Shown here: one piece after another, positions 32,370 through 41,389 of the stretch
How positions within the stretch are numbered: position 1 is the stretch's first letter
Layout of the letters: each line of letters begins with the position of its first letter
Source: Neobittarella massiliensis (ex Bilen et al. 2018)
GTDB taxonomy: Bacteria > Bacillota > Clostridia > Oscillospirales > Ruminococcaceae
Assembly (NCBI RefSeq): GCF_900289145.1
Contig: NZ_OKQO01000006.1
Coordinates: forward strand, 186,001 to 250,000
Direction: 5' to 3'
DNA length: 64,000 bases
Program-made: the position numbers and the translations under genes
The notes under the pieces: generated by a model
The model's input: the letters and a program-made list of their open reading frames with translations, nothing else
Told to the model about the DNA's origin: nothing
The model's database searches: none

Positions 32370-33485
32370 TCACAGCGGCCCTTTGGGGGCTGCACAGCTG
32401 CTTTTTTGGCCTCCAGGTCCCTTTAAAATGCCACAGCGGTACAGCTCGTACACCACCGTCAGCAAAAGTGGTACCAGCAAGATCCCGGCGAACCCCAACA
32501 TTTTTCCCCCCACATAAATGCCCATCAGGGTAACGATGGGGTGCAGACCAGTCTGCCCACCCAGTATGCGCGGCTCCAGGATGCTCCGTAGCACAGATAT
32601 CACAACGTATAATAGTAAAATAGATATACCTAATGTATAATTTTTGCTGAGCAATAGAAACGCCCCCCAGGGGATCATCACTGCCCCGGTACCCAAAACC
32701 GGCAGCAGGTCTACCAGCGCAATGAGCAGCGCCAGCGAAAAGGGGTGTGGTATCCGCAGCAGCCACAGCCCCACCAGCAGCTCGCCAAAGGTAATGGCCA
32801 TCAAGATGAGATAAGACTTGCAGATACACCACACCGAGCGCTGCAGGCAGTCTTTTACCTGGTAGGCGGTCTGTCGCAGCGAGCGGGGCGTACAGCGGGC
32901 GATGACACCGGTCACCAGCGGGTAGTCCCAGGCAAAAAACAGCGATGACAGCACCGCGGTGGCGCACCAGACAAAGGCGCCGGGCAGGCTGGCGGCCAAG
33001 CTGCCCACACACCCCAGCGCCCACCGGGAAGCCGCGCTCAGCCAGCCTGAGATACAGTCACCCACCGACTGCAGCAGTGCCCCGATCTCGGCAGCCGCCT
33101 GCCCGTGAAAGGCGCCGCTCATACTGGCCACCCCCGCCTGTATCTGGTCTAGCACCGGGCGCACCAACCGGTCATACAGATCTGGCAGGTGCGAAAAAAA
33201 GTCGCCTGCCCACACCACCAGCCAGGCACCGCCAAAATAGACGGCTGCCCCCAGTGCCAGATACACCCCCGCCACTACACTAATCTGCAGTGCATTTTGT
33301 CGCAGGCGGGTGTGTGCGGCTAGCCAGCGGGCGGGCCGCGCCGCCAAAAAGGCCAGCAAAAAGCCAAACAAAAAGGGAGAAAACAGTGGTAGAGCAAATT
33401 TAATGAACAAAAACAGCAGAGTCAGCCCGGCCAACCACAAAATGCAGTCACCCACGAACCTGGCCCGCCGGCGCAGCCAATCCAT
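32370..33485 (-). CDS. AI-2E/PerM-family permease, YtvI-like
   Basis: 371 residues, a length equal to that usual for B. subtilis YtvI, a sporulation-associated member of the AI-2E transporter family. N-terminal spans (about 15-70) are followed by a large loop, then hydrophobic segments; the C-terminal ILEPRILGGQTGLHPIVTLMGIYVGGKMLGFAGILLVPLL is the family signature. Substrate is unknown, and autoinducer export has been shown only for some members. Start is the ATG at 33485 after GGGGGGAG. It ends 43 bases before the aro operon -35 box. Confidence 0.82.
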   Translation of the reverse strand: MDWLRRRARFVGDCILWLAGLTLLFLFIKFALPLFSPFLFGFLLAFLAARPARWLAAHTRLRQNALQISVVAGVYLALGAAVYFGGAWLVVWAGDFFSHLPDLYDRLVRPVLDQIQAGVASMSGAFHGQAAAEIGALLQSVGDCISGWLSAASRWALGCVGSLAASLPGAFVWCATAVLSSLFFAWDYPLVTGVIARCTPRSLRQTAYQVKDCLQRSVWCICKSYLILMAITFGELLVGLWLLRIPHPFSLALLIALVDLLPVLGTGAVMIPWGAFLLLSKNYTLGISILLLYVVISVLRSILEPRILGGQTGLHPIVTLMGIYVGGKMLGFAGILLVPLLLTVVYELYRCGILKGPGGQKSSCAAPKGPL

Positions 33486-33671
33486 ACGTCTCCCCCCTTC
33501 TATATGTGGTAGCACTGCTGTCGGCAGCGCCCGCACCGGTATGCCGCCGATGACCGGACAGTGCGGCCCTGTTTTTTTGTAGGTGCTGCCACCTGTGCGA
33601 TGTACTCTAGGTAGTGTATGCTGTTTTTCCGGCTGGTAGTCAGCGGTGGGCCGGCTATAGTGCTTGGCGCA

Positions 33672-33709
33672 CAAAAAAAGAGCACTGCCTGGGCAGTGCT
33701 CTTTTTTTG
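33672..33709 (-). terminator. terminator of the first M20D gene
   Basis: Perfect stem AAAAAAAGAGCACTGCC / GGCAGTGCTCTTTTTTT with a two-base turn. Symmetric flanks make it bidirectional; it follows the minus-strand gene ending at 33726. Confidence 0.88.
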
Positions 33710-33725
33710 CGTATTGAGAAAGATC

Positions 33726-34895
33726 TTACTGCAGGAAACGGTAAGCGTAGGTGCCCATAAATTCGGCTGCCTGTGCCAGCGCTTTCTCGTCGATGGCAAA
33801 GTTGGGGTTGTGGTGATTGCCCGAGGTGCCGGGGATCTCGGTGTTGTGGGCGCCGCAGATGCAGTAGAAGCCCTTAAAATCCACCAGGAAATTGGCATAA
33901 TCGTCAGAACCGGTAGCCGGCTTAGAGGGCGGTGCCACGGTAAAGCCCAGCTCGGCGGCCAGCTCTCTGCCGCGGGTGGCGGCCTCGCTATCGTTGATGA
34001 CCGGGTTGGGGGCCATCAAAATGCCTTCCACCTCGGCGGTAGCGCCGTAGGCGGCCGCGGTGTTCTGGGCGATCTGGCGCATCACTTCCAAAACAGCCTG
34101 GTCGTCGCCCACCTTGAAAAAGCGCAGGTTGCCCTCGATCTCGCAGGTCTCGGGGATGATGTTGTTTTTGGTGCCGCCGTGGATCATGCAGGGGCTCACC
34201 ACTACCGTCTCAAACGGGTCGTGGCGGTTGACCGGGATAGCCTGTACTTTCAGCAGGATATCGCAGGCCGGGCGCAGCGGGTCAACAGCCAGGTCGGGCC
34301 GCGAACCGTGGCCGCCCACACCTTTTACGGTGATCTTAAAGCCGGTGTTTCCGGCCATCATGGGGCCGTCGGGGATGGCGATGATGCCGGCCGGCAGCTG
34401 GCCCATCAAATGGGTGCCGATGACCTGGTCTACGCCGCCCTGCTCTTTTAAGTAGTCGACGATCTCGTCGGCACCGCCGCCGCCGACCTCCTCGGCAACC
34501 TGGAAGCACAGGAACACCTGGCCGTTGAGCTCGTCTTTCAGCTCCTGCAGGCTCTTGGCGATGCCCAACAAGATCGCCGCGTGGCCGTCATGGCCACAGG
34601 CGTGCATCACACCTTCGTTTTTCGACTTGAAGGGCACGTCTACTTCCTCACACACAGGCAGCGCGTCGATGTCGGCGCGGATAGCGATCTTTTTGCCGGC
34701 TTTGCCCTTGTTGATGATACCTACCACGTTGCGGCGCCCCACCACTTCAAAGGGGATGCCCATCTTGGTGAGCTCCTCGCCGATACGGCGCGAGGTGCGC
34801 TCCTCCTGATACGAGAGCTCGGGGTACATGTGGAACTCCCGGCGCATCTCGATGATATACGACTCGTTTTGCAAGACCAGTTCTTTTACAGTCAT
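33726..34895 (-). CDS. M20D-type amidohydrolase (copy a)
   Basis: 389 residues of the M20D family (hippurate hydrolase/N-acyl-amino acid hydrolases). Metal-site segments are MHACGHDGHAAILLG (C100 to H105) and the EE pair near 135-136; the dimerisation domain carries GVGGHGSRPDLAVDP and HDPFETVVVSPCMIHGGTKNNIIPE. C-terminal TGSDDYANFL and HNTEIPGTSGNHHNPNFAIDEKAL complete the fold. Acyl specificity is not readable. ATG after GAGGAGG. Its own promoter lies in the gap before copy b. It is about 70% similar by eye to the neighbouring copy. Confidence 0.93.
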   Translation of the reverse strand: MTVKELVLQNESYIIEMRREFHMYPELSYQEERTSRRIGEELTKMGIPFEVVGRRNVVGIINKGKAGKKIAIRADIDALPVCEEVDVPFKSKNEGVMHACGHDGHAAILLGIAKSLQELKDELNGQVFLCFQVAEEVGGGGADEIVDYLKEQGGVDQVIGTHLMGQLPAGIIAIPDGPMMAGNTGFKITVKGVGGHGSRPDLAVDPLRPACDILLKVQAIPVNRHDPFETVVVSPCMIHGGTKNNIIPETCEIEGNLRFFKVGDDQAVLEVMRQIAQNTAAAYGATAEVEGILMAPNPVINDSEAATRGRELAAELGFTVAPPSKPATGSDDYANFLVDFKGFYCICGAHNTEIPGTSGNHHNPNFAIDEKALAQAAEFMGTYAYRFLQ

Positions 34896-34925
34896 CTGTG
34901 TTCCTCCTCATGATCAGATACCCCC

Positions 34926-34955
34926 ATTATACCGTCTGGCGGGTGCATAGGTCAA
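34926..34955 (-). promoter_or_regulatory. promoter of M20D copy a
   Basis: TTGACC (34950-34955), 18 bp, TATAAT (34926-34931) on the minus strand. Confidence 0.75.
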
Positions 34956-35026
34956 AGCCTGCTTCCGCCAAAGATAGCGGGGCGATTTCGTGTAATGTGT
35001 ACGGCGCCCGGACGGCCCCGTTTTGG

Positions 35027-36190
35027 CTACTGCAAAAAGCGGTAGGCGTACTCGGACAAAAACTCGCCCCAGAGCGGCATGGCCGCCTCGTCCATATCAA
35101 AGGTGGGGTTGTGGTGGTTGCCCGAGGTGCCGGGCCGGTGGGAGTGGGCGCCAAAAGAGGCGTAAAACCCGCCAAAGGCCTGCAGGAAATCGGCAAAGTT
35201 GTCCGACGCCAGATTGGGGTTTGGGGGTGCCAGCACCGTGAGACCCAGCTCTTTGGCCAGTGCCCGGCCGCGCTGGGCGCTCTCGGCGGTGTTCACCACC
35301 GGGTACAGGGCCATACTGCTGTGGCTCACCTCTACCGTGGCGCCATAGGCGGCGGCGATCTGCTCGGCCATACGGGCGATCTCGCCCACCAGCTCCTCGC
35401 CTTCACCTACACGGAAAAAGCGGATATTGCCCTCGATCTCGCAGGCCTCGGGGATGATATTGTTTTTGGTGCCGCCATTTATCATGCAGGGGCTGATGAC
35501 GACCGTCTCAAACGGGTCGTGGCGGTTGACCGGAATAGCCTGGATCTTTAACAGGATGTCGCAGGCCGGGCGCAGCGGATCGACGGCCAAGTCGGGCCGC
35601 GAGCCGTGGCCGCCCACCCCTTTAACAGTCACCTTAAAGCCCATATTGCCCGCATACATGGCTCCGTCGGGCAGTACCATAGTGCCCACTTCCTCGGCGC
35701 CCAGCACATGGACGGCAATAGCCTCGTCTACACCGCCCTGCTCTTTTAGGTAAGCGACGATCTCGTCGGCGCCGGCCCCCACCTCTTCGGCGATCTGAAA
35801 GCACAGATACACCTTGCCGTTAAAACTGTCTTTCAGATCGTTTAGCACCTTGCCGCAGCCCAGTAGAGTTGCCGTGTGGGCGTCGTGCCCGCAGGAGTGC
35901 ATGGCCCCTTTTATTTTCGACTTGTATGGCAGGTCTACCAGCTCATCCATGGGCAGAGCGTCAAAGTCGGCGCGGATGGCGATGGACCTGCCCGGCTTGC
36001 CGCTGTCGACCACACCCACTACGTTGCGGTGCCCCACCACCTGATAGGAAATGCCGGCGCTCTCCAGCTCCTGGCAGATACGGGCGGAGGTCCACTCCTC
36101 CTGCAGCGAGATCTCGGGGTGCTGGTGCAGCTCCCGGCGCATCTCGACCATGTACGGCTCATATTTGGTGATCAGCTCTTTTACAGTCAC
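35027..36190 (-). CDS. M20D-type amidohydrolase (copy b)
   Basis: 387-residue tandem paralogue of copy a, with MHSCGHDAHTATLLG as metal site, EEVGAGADE, GVGGHGSRPDLAVDPLRPACDILLK, and a C-terminal SGNHHNPTFDMDEAAMPLWGEFLSEYAYRFLQ. The long identical stretch across the dimerisation domain points to recent duplication or gene conversion. The N-terminal sequence and loop lengths differ, so substrate preferences may. Start is the GTG at 36190 after AAGAAGG. It is independently transcribed from 36250-36278. Confidence 0.93.
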   Translation of the reverse strand: MTVKELITKYEPYMVEMRRELHQHPEISLQEEWTSARICQELESAGISYQVVGHRNVVGVVDSGKPGRSIAIRADFDALPMDELVDLPYKSKIKGAMHSCGHDAHTATLLGCGKVLNDLKDSFNGKVYLCFQIAEEVGAGADEIVAYLKEQGGVDEAIAVHVLGAEEVGTMVLPDGAMYAGNMGFKVTVKGVGGHGSRPDLAVDPLRPACDILLKIQAIPVNRHDPFETVVISPCMINGGTKNNIIPEACEIEGNIRFFRVGEGEELVGEIARMAEQIAAAYGATVEVSHSSMALYPVVNTAESAQRGRALAKELGLTVLAPPNPNLASDNFADFLQAFGGFYASFGAHSHRPGTSGNHHNPTFDMDEAAMPLWGEFLSEYAYRFLQ

Positions 36191-36249
36191 GATAACGACC
36201 TTCTTTCTGCTGTTTTTTGTGCGCGCTGGTCTAGTCGCTCAGTAAGTAT

Positions 36250-36278
36250 ATTCTAACGCTTTTCGCCGCCAGAATCAA
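36250..36278 (-). promoter_or_regulatory. promoter of M20D copy b
   Basis: TTGATT (36273-36278), 17 bp, TAGAAT (36250-36255) on the minus strand. Confidence 0.7.
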
Positions 36279-36329
36279 TGTCGGCGGCCACGCGGCAAAA
36301 CGCCACATAAAAGCTTTGGTTTAAAACGC

Positions 36330-36355
36330 AAAAAAGCCGCGGCACTGCCGCGGCC
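36330..36355 (-). terminator. terminator after rsmE
   Basis: GCCGCGGCA / TGCCGCGGC stem with a T-rich end on the minus strand (36330-36335). It ends the HAD-prmA-rsmE operon; the 105 bases between it and rsmE hold nothing recognised. Confidence 0.75.
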
Positions 36356-36460
36356 AATAAAGCTTTGCTCTGGTCTGGTGGCCCACTGGAAACTGGCCAA
36401 CGGCGGGTACACCTCGCCCCCTGCAGGCCGCCGGCGGAAAGATCGCCGCCGCTTTCTCCC

Positions 36461-37186
36461 CTACAGGTTGCCGGTCAGGTGCATAAGTACGGCGCAGGCG
36501 GCGATAGGGGCCGTCTCGCAGCGCAGAATGCGGCTGCCCAATGTGGCGATCTGTACCCCGGCGGCAGTAGCGGCCGCCACCTCTGCCTCCTCAAAGCCCC
36601 CCTCGCAGCCCACCAGTATCGAGATGCGCCGGGGGCTCTTGCTGCCCACCAGTTGGGTCAGGGGCTGCCCGCCCTTCTCGTAAAAGAGCACCGCCAGGTC
36701 ATCTTCGGCCATCTGCTGCAGCGCCGCTGTCAGCGATAGGCAATCCCCCACCCGGGGCAAAACGCCGCGCCCGCACTGTTTGGCCGCCTCGTCGGCGGTC
36801 TTCTGCCACTTTTCCACCTTGCCGCGCATGCCTTTGGCGTCGGGGCGCGACACACAGCGGTGGGTGGTCACCGGCACCACTGCCGCGGCACCCAGTTCCA
36901 CGCATTTCTGTACGATCAGGCTCATTTTGTCGGCTTTGGGCAGGGCCTGGTATACCGTCAGCTCCACGCTGGGCTCGGCAGGGCAGGGGGCGCTCGCCAG
37001 CACCGCCAGCAGTACCCGGTCTTCCTCGATGGCGGCGATGCGGCAGCGGTAATCGCGCCCCTGGCCGTCGCATACCAGCAGTTCGTCGCCCGGCTGGTGG
37101 CGCAGTACCCGGGCTATGTGGCGCACGTCCGGCCCAGTGATAACGCCGGCGCCCGCATCTATCTGAGAAGTAAAAAATTTGGGCAT
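36461..37186 (-). CDS. rsmE: 16S rRNA (uracil-1498-N3)-methyltransferase
   Basis: 241 residues, SPOUT-class methyltransferase modifying U1498 of 16S rRNA. N-terminal PUA-like region with HIARVLRHQPGDELLVCDG, then KADKMSLIVQKCVELGAAAVVPVTTHRCV, and the knotted cofactor site LVGCEGGFEEAEV with LGSRILRCETAPIAAC. It follows prmA by 23 bases on the same strand, a very common pairing. Confidence 0.95.
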   Translation of the reverse strand: MPKFFTSQIDAGAGVITGPDVRHIARVLRHQPGDELLVCDGQGRDYRCRIAAIEEDRVLLAVLASAPCPAEPSVELTVYQALPKADKMSLIVQKCVELGAAAVVPVTTHRCVSRPDAKGMRGKVEKWQKTADEAAKQCGRGVLPRVGDCLSLTAALQQMAEDDLAVLFYEKGGQPLTQLVGSKSPRRISILVGCEGGFEEAEVAAATAAGVQIATLGSRILRCETAPIAACAVLMHLTGNL

Positions 37187-37209
37187 ATCCTACCTCTCCC
37201 CGTCCGGTG

Positions 37210-38130
37210 CTATCGGGCCCGGCACAGCAGCGCCACCCAGCCGCCGTCCTCGGCCATCTGTTCCACTTCCAGCCCGTTTTGAGCCACTGACGCCAGCACC
37301 TCGTCGCGGCGCACATCTACGATGCCCGAGGCGATAAAGCGCCCGCCCGGCTTTAAGTGACCACGCACGTCCGGCAGCAGGCGGATGATGATATCGGCCA
37401 CGATGTTGGCGAAAAACAGGTCGTACTGCTGGTCTACTGCCGCCGCCAAGTCGCCCTGAATGAATTGGCAGCGGTCCTCCACCCCGTTGAGTGCGGCGTT
37501 TTCCCGCGCCACCTTTACGGCGGTGGCGTCGATATCGCACAGCAGAGCGCTGTCAGCGCCGCACAGCAGGGCCGAGACCGCCAGAATACCGCTGCCGCAA
37601 CCGATGTCCAGCACCGTGCTGCCGGGCTTTACCACCGGCTGCATCAGCTCCAAGCACAGCTTGGTGGTGCTGTGGGTGCCGGTGCCAAAAGCCATGCCCG
37701 GGTCCAGCGTCACCACCACTTCGCCGGGCTTTTTGTCATAGTTCTCCCAGCTGGGACACACCACCAGGTGGTCGCCGATCGGCAGCGGATGATAGTATTT
37801 TTTCCAGCCAAACGCCCAGTCCTCCTCGGCGATGCTCGAGCAGCCCACTGCAAACTCGATACCGGCCGCCTGCAGCCGGTCAGTGAGAAATACCACCGCC
37901 TCGTGGGGGTGCTGGTCCTCGGGGATATACAGGTGGATAACTGCTTTAGTGCGGTCTTTTTTCAGCAGTTCCTCGTCGATGAGATCGATATGGGCGATCT
38001 GTGGGGCCAGCTCTTCTAAGTCCGAGTAATCCTCGATATAAATGCCATAGGGGACCACCATGTGGGCGATGGAAGAGCCCAGTTCGATGTCGGCACAGTT
38101 TATCTCGATGTCGATCTGTGTCCAGTCCAT
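37210..38130 (-). CDS. prmA: ribosomal protein L11 methyltransferase
   Basis: 306 residues. N-terminal L11-recognition domain (about 1-110), then a class I methyltransferase with FGTGTHSTTKLCLELM, VLDIGCGSGILAVSALLCGA (S-adenosylmethionine loop) and FFANIVADIIIRLLPD, which is the N-N-I-L-A type post-motif region. Start is the ATG at 38130 after GGGAGGAGA. Operon HAD phosphatase-prmA-rsmE. Confidence 0.96.
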   Translation of the reverse strand: MDWTQIDIEINCADIELGSSIAHMVVPYGIYIEDYSDLEELAPQIAHIDLIDEELLKKDRTKAVIHLYIPEDQHPHEAVVFLTDRLQAAGIEFAVGCSSIAEEDWAFGWKKYYHPLPIGDHLVVCPSWENYDKKPGEVVVTLDPGMAFGTGTHSTTKLCLELMQPVVKPGSTVLDIGCGSGILAVSALLCGADSALLCDIDATAVKVARENAALNGVEDRCQFIQGDLAAAVDQQYDLFFANIVADIIIRLLPDVRGHLKPGGRFIASGIVDVRRDEVLASVAQNGLEVEQMAEDGGWVALLCRAR

Positions 38131-38144
38131 TTTCTCTCCTCCCC

Positions 38145-38798
38145 TCAGCAGCCCAAAAAGCGGGCCAGGTCGGTCACATCTTCGGCCAGGCACACCGCAT
38201 GCCCGGTATCCGGCTGCTCGCGGCGGTAGCCATAGCCGTACAGAGCGGCGGCAAAATCGGTGCCCACCAGCTTGGCCCCCTCCTGGTCGTAGGGGCTGTC
38301 GCCCACCATCAGCACCTGGGTGGGGTCGGTAATGCCCATCTGCTGCATACAGTCGCGCATCACAGCCTCTTTGTCGGCCTTGATGCCGTCGGCCGAGCCA
38401 CACACCGCGTCAAAATACGGGGTCAGGCCAAAATGGTCGGTGGTCTGCTGTGCGTATTTGGTCAACTTTAGGGTGGCTACCCCCAGCTTTACCCCTTGGT
38501 CGTGCAGCGCCACTATCAGCTCCCGCATGCCGTCGTACACCAGCCCCAAGGCGATGAGCTCGGGGGTAAAGTTGGCCACATACCCGTCGGCTAAGCGGTC
38601 CAGCAGCGCCTCGTCGGTGATGCCGGTGACGATCTGGAAACACTGGCGCAGCGGCGGGCCGATAAAGCGGTCGAATTCGCTCTCGGGCGGGATGGGCACC
38701 CCGTTGAGGCGCATCGAGGTCTTGGCGCAACTGATGATGCTGGGGGAGGTGTCGATGAGCGTGCCGTCCATATCGAAGATCACAGCCTGGTAGCGCAT
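38145..38798 (-). CDS. HAD-superfamily phosphatase (Gph-like)
   Basis: 217 residues. DXD motif VIFDMDGTLIDTS with D9 (nucleophile) and D11, motif II Thr in VATLKLTK, Lys in KADKEAV and the acidic motif VMVGDSPYDQEGAKLVG. The all-helical cap (about 18-85) is that of C1-type phosphoglycolate phosphatase/PgmB-like enzymes. Substrate not determined. It is the first gene of the operon with prmA and rsmE. Confidence 0.92.
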   Translation of the reverse strand: MRYQAVIFDMDGTLIDTSPSIISCAKTSMRLNGVPIPPESEFDRFIGPPLRQCFQIVTGITDEALLDRLADGYVANFTPELIALGLVYDGMRELIVALHDQGVKLGVATLKLTKYAQQTTDHFGLTPYFDAVCGSADGIKADKEAVMRDCMQQMGITDPTQVLMVGDSPYDQEGAKLVGTDFAAALYGYGYRREQPDTGHAVCLAEDVTDLARFLGC

Positions 38799-38875
38799 AG
38801 GTACATCCTTTCTATAAAGCGGCCCCGTCGGGGCGGATACAAAATTGACCGTCGTACTTTGTTGAAATTACCTAT

Positions 38876-38881
38876 ATTATA
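38876..38881 (-). promoter_or_regulatory. -10 box upstream of the HAD-prmA-rsmE operon
   Basis: TATAAT on the minus strand; no good -35 box was found at 16-18 bp. The leader has a CGGCCCC-GTC-GGGGCGG type hairpin. Confidence 0.5.
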
Positions 38882-38985
38882 CTACCATAAAACAGCATAA
38901 AGTAAAATGTGAAATTTTTTGTCTGTCGACTGCCCAAATTTTGCAACCGCAGTTTGTCGAGTATTCATAAACCGTTCATTATTTG

Positions 38986-39014
38986 TTGCACAAATGCTCA
39001 TAAAATGGTAGAAT
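38986..39014 (+). promoter_or_regulatory. promoter of the AbgB-like operon
   Basis: TTGCAC (38986-38991), 17 bp, TAGAAT (39009-39014). The leader carries AGTGCC-AAAC-GGCACT followed by TTTT (39041-39061), a small terminator-like hairpin. Confidence 0.65.
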
Positions 39015-39128
39015 GAACCGAAATGACATGTGGCGGGCCCAGTGCCAAACGGCACTTTTTGCAGCAATGATCGGCAAAAGTTGCATGACCGTGGTCCCCA
39101 TATTTTTAAAAGAAGAGGAGGTCATACC

Positions 39129-40553
39129 ATGTCTGTGAAAGAGAGCATATCGGCACTTGTCGATGCCAAAGCAGACCTTTTTACCGGTGTGAGCGACGAG
39201 ATCTGGAAAAACCCGGAGCTGGGTTTTAAGGAATTCAAGTCGGCCAAGGTGCTCATCGACGCGCTGAAAGCAGAGGGTTTTGCCGTCGAGGAGGGGTTGG
39301 CAGGCATCCCCACCGCTTTTAGCGGCACTTTTGGCAGCGGCAAACCGGTCATCGGCTTTTTGGGCGAGTTCGACGCGCTGCCGTCCCTGAGCCAGGAGGC
39401 GTCCTGTGCCACCCACAAAGAGGTGGTCAAAGACGCGCCGGGCCACGGCTGTGGCCACAATGCGCTGGGCGCCGGTTCGCTGGCGGCAGCGGTGGCGCTC
39501 AAAGACTACATGCAGCAAAATAATATCGCCGGCACCGTCATCTACTACGGCTGCCCCGGCGAGGAGTTTGGCTGCGGCAAGGCGTTCATGGCCCGCGAGG
39601 GCTGCTTTGATAAACTCGACTGCGCCTTTAGCTGGCACCCGGGCGACACCACCGCTGTCATGGCGGTGAGCAGTCTGGCCAACATCAGCGTGTTCTTTAA
39701 ATTCCACGGCCGCACGGCTCACGCGGCCGCTGCCCCCCACATGGGCCGCAGCGCGCTCGATGCGGCGGAGCTGATGAATATCGGTGTCAACTTCCTGCGC
39801 GAGCACGTCATCGACGCCGCCAGGATTCACTACGCTTTCCACGATGTGGGCGGCCAGGCCCCCAACGTGGTGCAGGACCGCGCCAAGCTGCACTACTACA
39901 TTCGCGCCCCCAAGATCGAGCAGGCCAAAGAGATCTTTGCCCGCATCGAGAAGATCGCCAAAGGTGCGGCCATGATGACCGAGACCGAGTGTGAGATCCA
40001 GATCAAAGACGGCCTGAGCGACTACGTGCCCAACGCCGTGCTCTCCCAGCTGCTGGGTGAGAGCATGCAGGAATTGGGTCCGGTACCGTTTGACGAGAAC
40101 GACCACCAGGTCGCCCAGTCTTTCCGCGACTCGCTGACCGAGGCCGAGAAAAAAGGCGTGGTGGCCCAGCTGACCATGATGGGTCTCCCCAATGCGGCCG
40201 AGTACGCCGACAAAGACCTGTTCGACGGCGTGGTGGGCTATGCCCCCTCCAGCCTGTGCATGCCCGGCTCCACCGATGTGGGCGACGTCAGCTACGTCAC
40301 CCCCACCGCTCAGATGACGGCCGCCACCGGCTGTATCGGCACCCCGGGCCACACCTGGCAGCAGACGGCACAGGCGGGCTCCAGCATCGCCCATAAAGGC
40401 CTGCTGTACGCCGGTAAGGCGATGGCTCTGGCAGCGGCCAAGGTGTTGGCCGACCCGTCCATCTTAAAACCGGCCCACGACGAGTACATGGCGGCGACCG
40501 GCGGCAAGTACAACTGCCCCTTCCCCGACGACGTGAAGCCCTATCTGGACTAA
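39129..40553 (+). CDS. AbgB-like M20 amidohydrolase (aminobenzoyl-glutamate type)
   Basis: 474 residues. GHGCGHNALGAGSLAAAVALK is the metal-site signature of the AbgB/M20 subclass (GCGHN in place of CGHD), with the catalytic CPGEEFGCGK, a histidine-containing AFSWHPGD, and the domain-swap region FHGRTAHAAAAPHMGRSALDAAELM. E. coli AbgB with AbgA cleaves p-aminobenzoyl-glutamate, imported by AbgT. Here there is no AbgA or AbgT gene; two other membrane proteins follow. Start is the ATG at 39129 after GAGGAGG; earlier in-frame codons lack one. Confidence 0.92.
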   Translation: MSVKESISALVDAKADLFTGVSDEIWKNPELGFKEFKSAKVLIDALKAEGFAVEEGLAGIPTAFSGTFGSGKPVIGFLGEFDALPSLSQEASCATHKEVVKDAPGHGCGHNALGAGSLAAAVALKDYMQQNNIAGTVIYYGCPGEEFGCGKAFMAREGCFDKLDCAFSWHPGDTTAVMAVSSLANISVFFKFHGRTAHAAAAPHMGRSALDAAELMNIGVNFLREHVIDAARIHYAFHDVGGQAPNVVQDRAKLHYYIRAPKIEQAKEIFARIEKIAKGAAMMTETECEIQIKDGLSDYVPNAVLSQLLGESMQELGPVPFDENDHQVAQSFRDSLTEAEKKGVVAQLTMMGLPNAAEYADKDLFDGVVGYAPSSLCMPGSTDVGDVSYVTPTAQMTAATGCIGTPGHTWQQTAQAGSSIAHKGLLYAGKAMALAAAKVLADPSILKPAHDEYMAATGGKYNCPFPDDVKPYLD

Positions 40554-40605
40554 TTTGTAGGTTAGGGGAAAAGATCCCCTGCGATAAAAAGAGGAGTGAA
40601 CGACT

Positions 40606-41373
40606 ATGACACCAATGGCTATGACTTTTTGGGACGTAGCAGACAGCAGTCTTCTGTACATACTGGTCATCATCGGCCTGCTGTATGTTGCTTTCCTGGC
40701 TGGTGTGTTCCTGCGCAAAGCATGGGGCCACTGCCTGGAGCTCGGCATCCCCAACACCACCGTTAAAAAGGTAATCGCATCTTCCTGTACGTTCTCGATC
40801 GTACCCTCGCTGTCGATCGTGATCGGCCTGTTCTCGCTGGCCGCTGTTATCGGCACCCCCTGGGCATGGTTCAGACTCTCGGTCGTCGGCGCCGTATCGT
40901 ACGAGCTGATGGCCGCCGATATGGTCGGTCAGGCTATGGGCTACAGCGCACTGACCCAGCTGCGCGGCGAGCCCGCCCAGGTGATGGGCGCCGTAATGAT
41001 CGTCATGAGTATCGGCATCATCGGCGGCATCGTCACCAACGCGCTGTTCTGCAAAAAGATCCAGACCTCCATGGCTTCTTTCAACGAGAAACAGGGCGGC
41101 TGGGGCGCACTGTTCTCCGGCTGCTTCATGATGGCTATGATGTCGGTCATGATGCCGCTGCAGGTCTATAACCCCACCGCTGATTACGGCAGATACGGCC
41201 ACTTCAATCTGGTGGGCACGCTCACGCTCATCACCAGTGCGGTCATCTCGCTGCTGGTCACGATGATCGCCAAAAAGACCGGCGCCAAGTGGCTCAACAA
41301 CTTCGTGTTGGCCATCGCGCTGATCCTGGGCATGGTCGCCGCAGTGATGTGGTCGGCTGTGTTCCCGGCTTAA
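40606..41373 (+). CDS. DUF5058-type integral membrane protein
   Basis: 255 residues, mostly hydrophobic, with about six membrane segments (about 18-36, 55-83, 125-145, 165-190, 205-228, 235-252). Small polar stretches include FFL-type GVFLRKAWGHCLELGIPNTT after the first span. It matches what I recall of the DUF5058 family, which has no established function. It begins 52 bases after an AbgB-like hydrolase and is followed after 16 bases by another membrane protein. This suggests a two-subunit permease, with the hydrolase acting on the imported compound. The ATG follows GAGGAG. Confidence 0.75.
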   Translation: MTPMAMTFWDVADSSLLYILVIIGLLYVAFLAGVFLRKAWGHCLELGIPNTTVKKVIASSCTFSIVPSLSIVIGLFSLAAVIGTPWAWFRLSVVGAVSYELMAADMVGQAMGYSALTQLRGEPAQVMGAVMIVMSIGIIGGIVTNALFCKKIQTSMASFNEKQGGWGALFSGCFMMAMMSVMMPLQVYNPTADYGRYGHFNLVGTLTLITSAVISLLVTMIAKKTGAKWLNNFVLAIALILGMVAAVMWSAVFPA

Positions 41374-41389
41374 AGGAGGGCTATACCAG

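Noticed and set aside
38979-40394. Minus-strand frame opposite the AbgB-like gene
   Set aside because: Antisense shadow; the plus strand has the metal-site motif and promoter.
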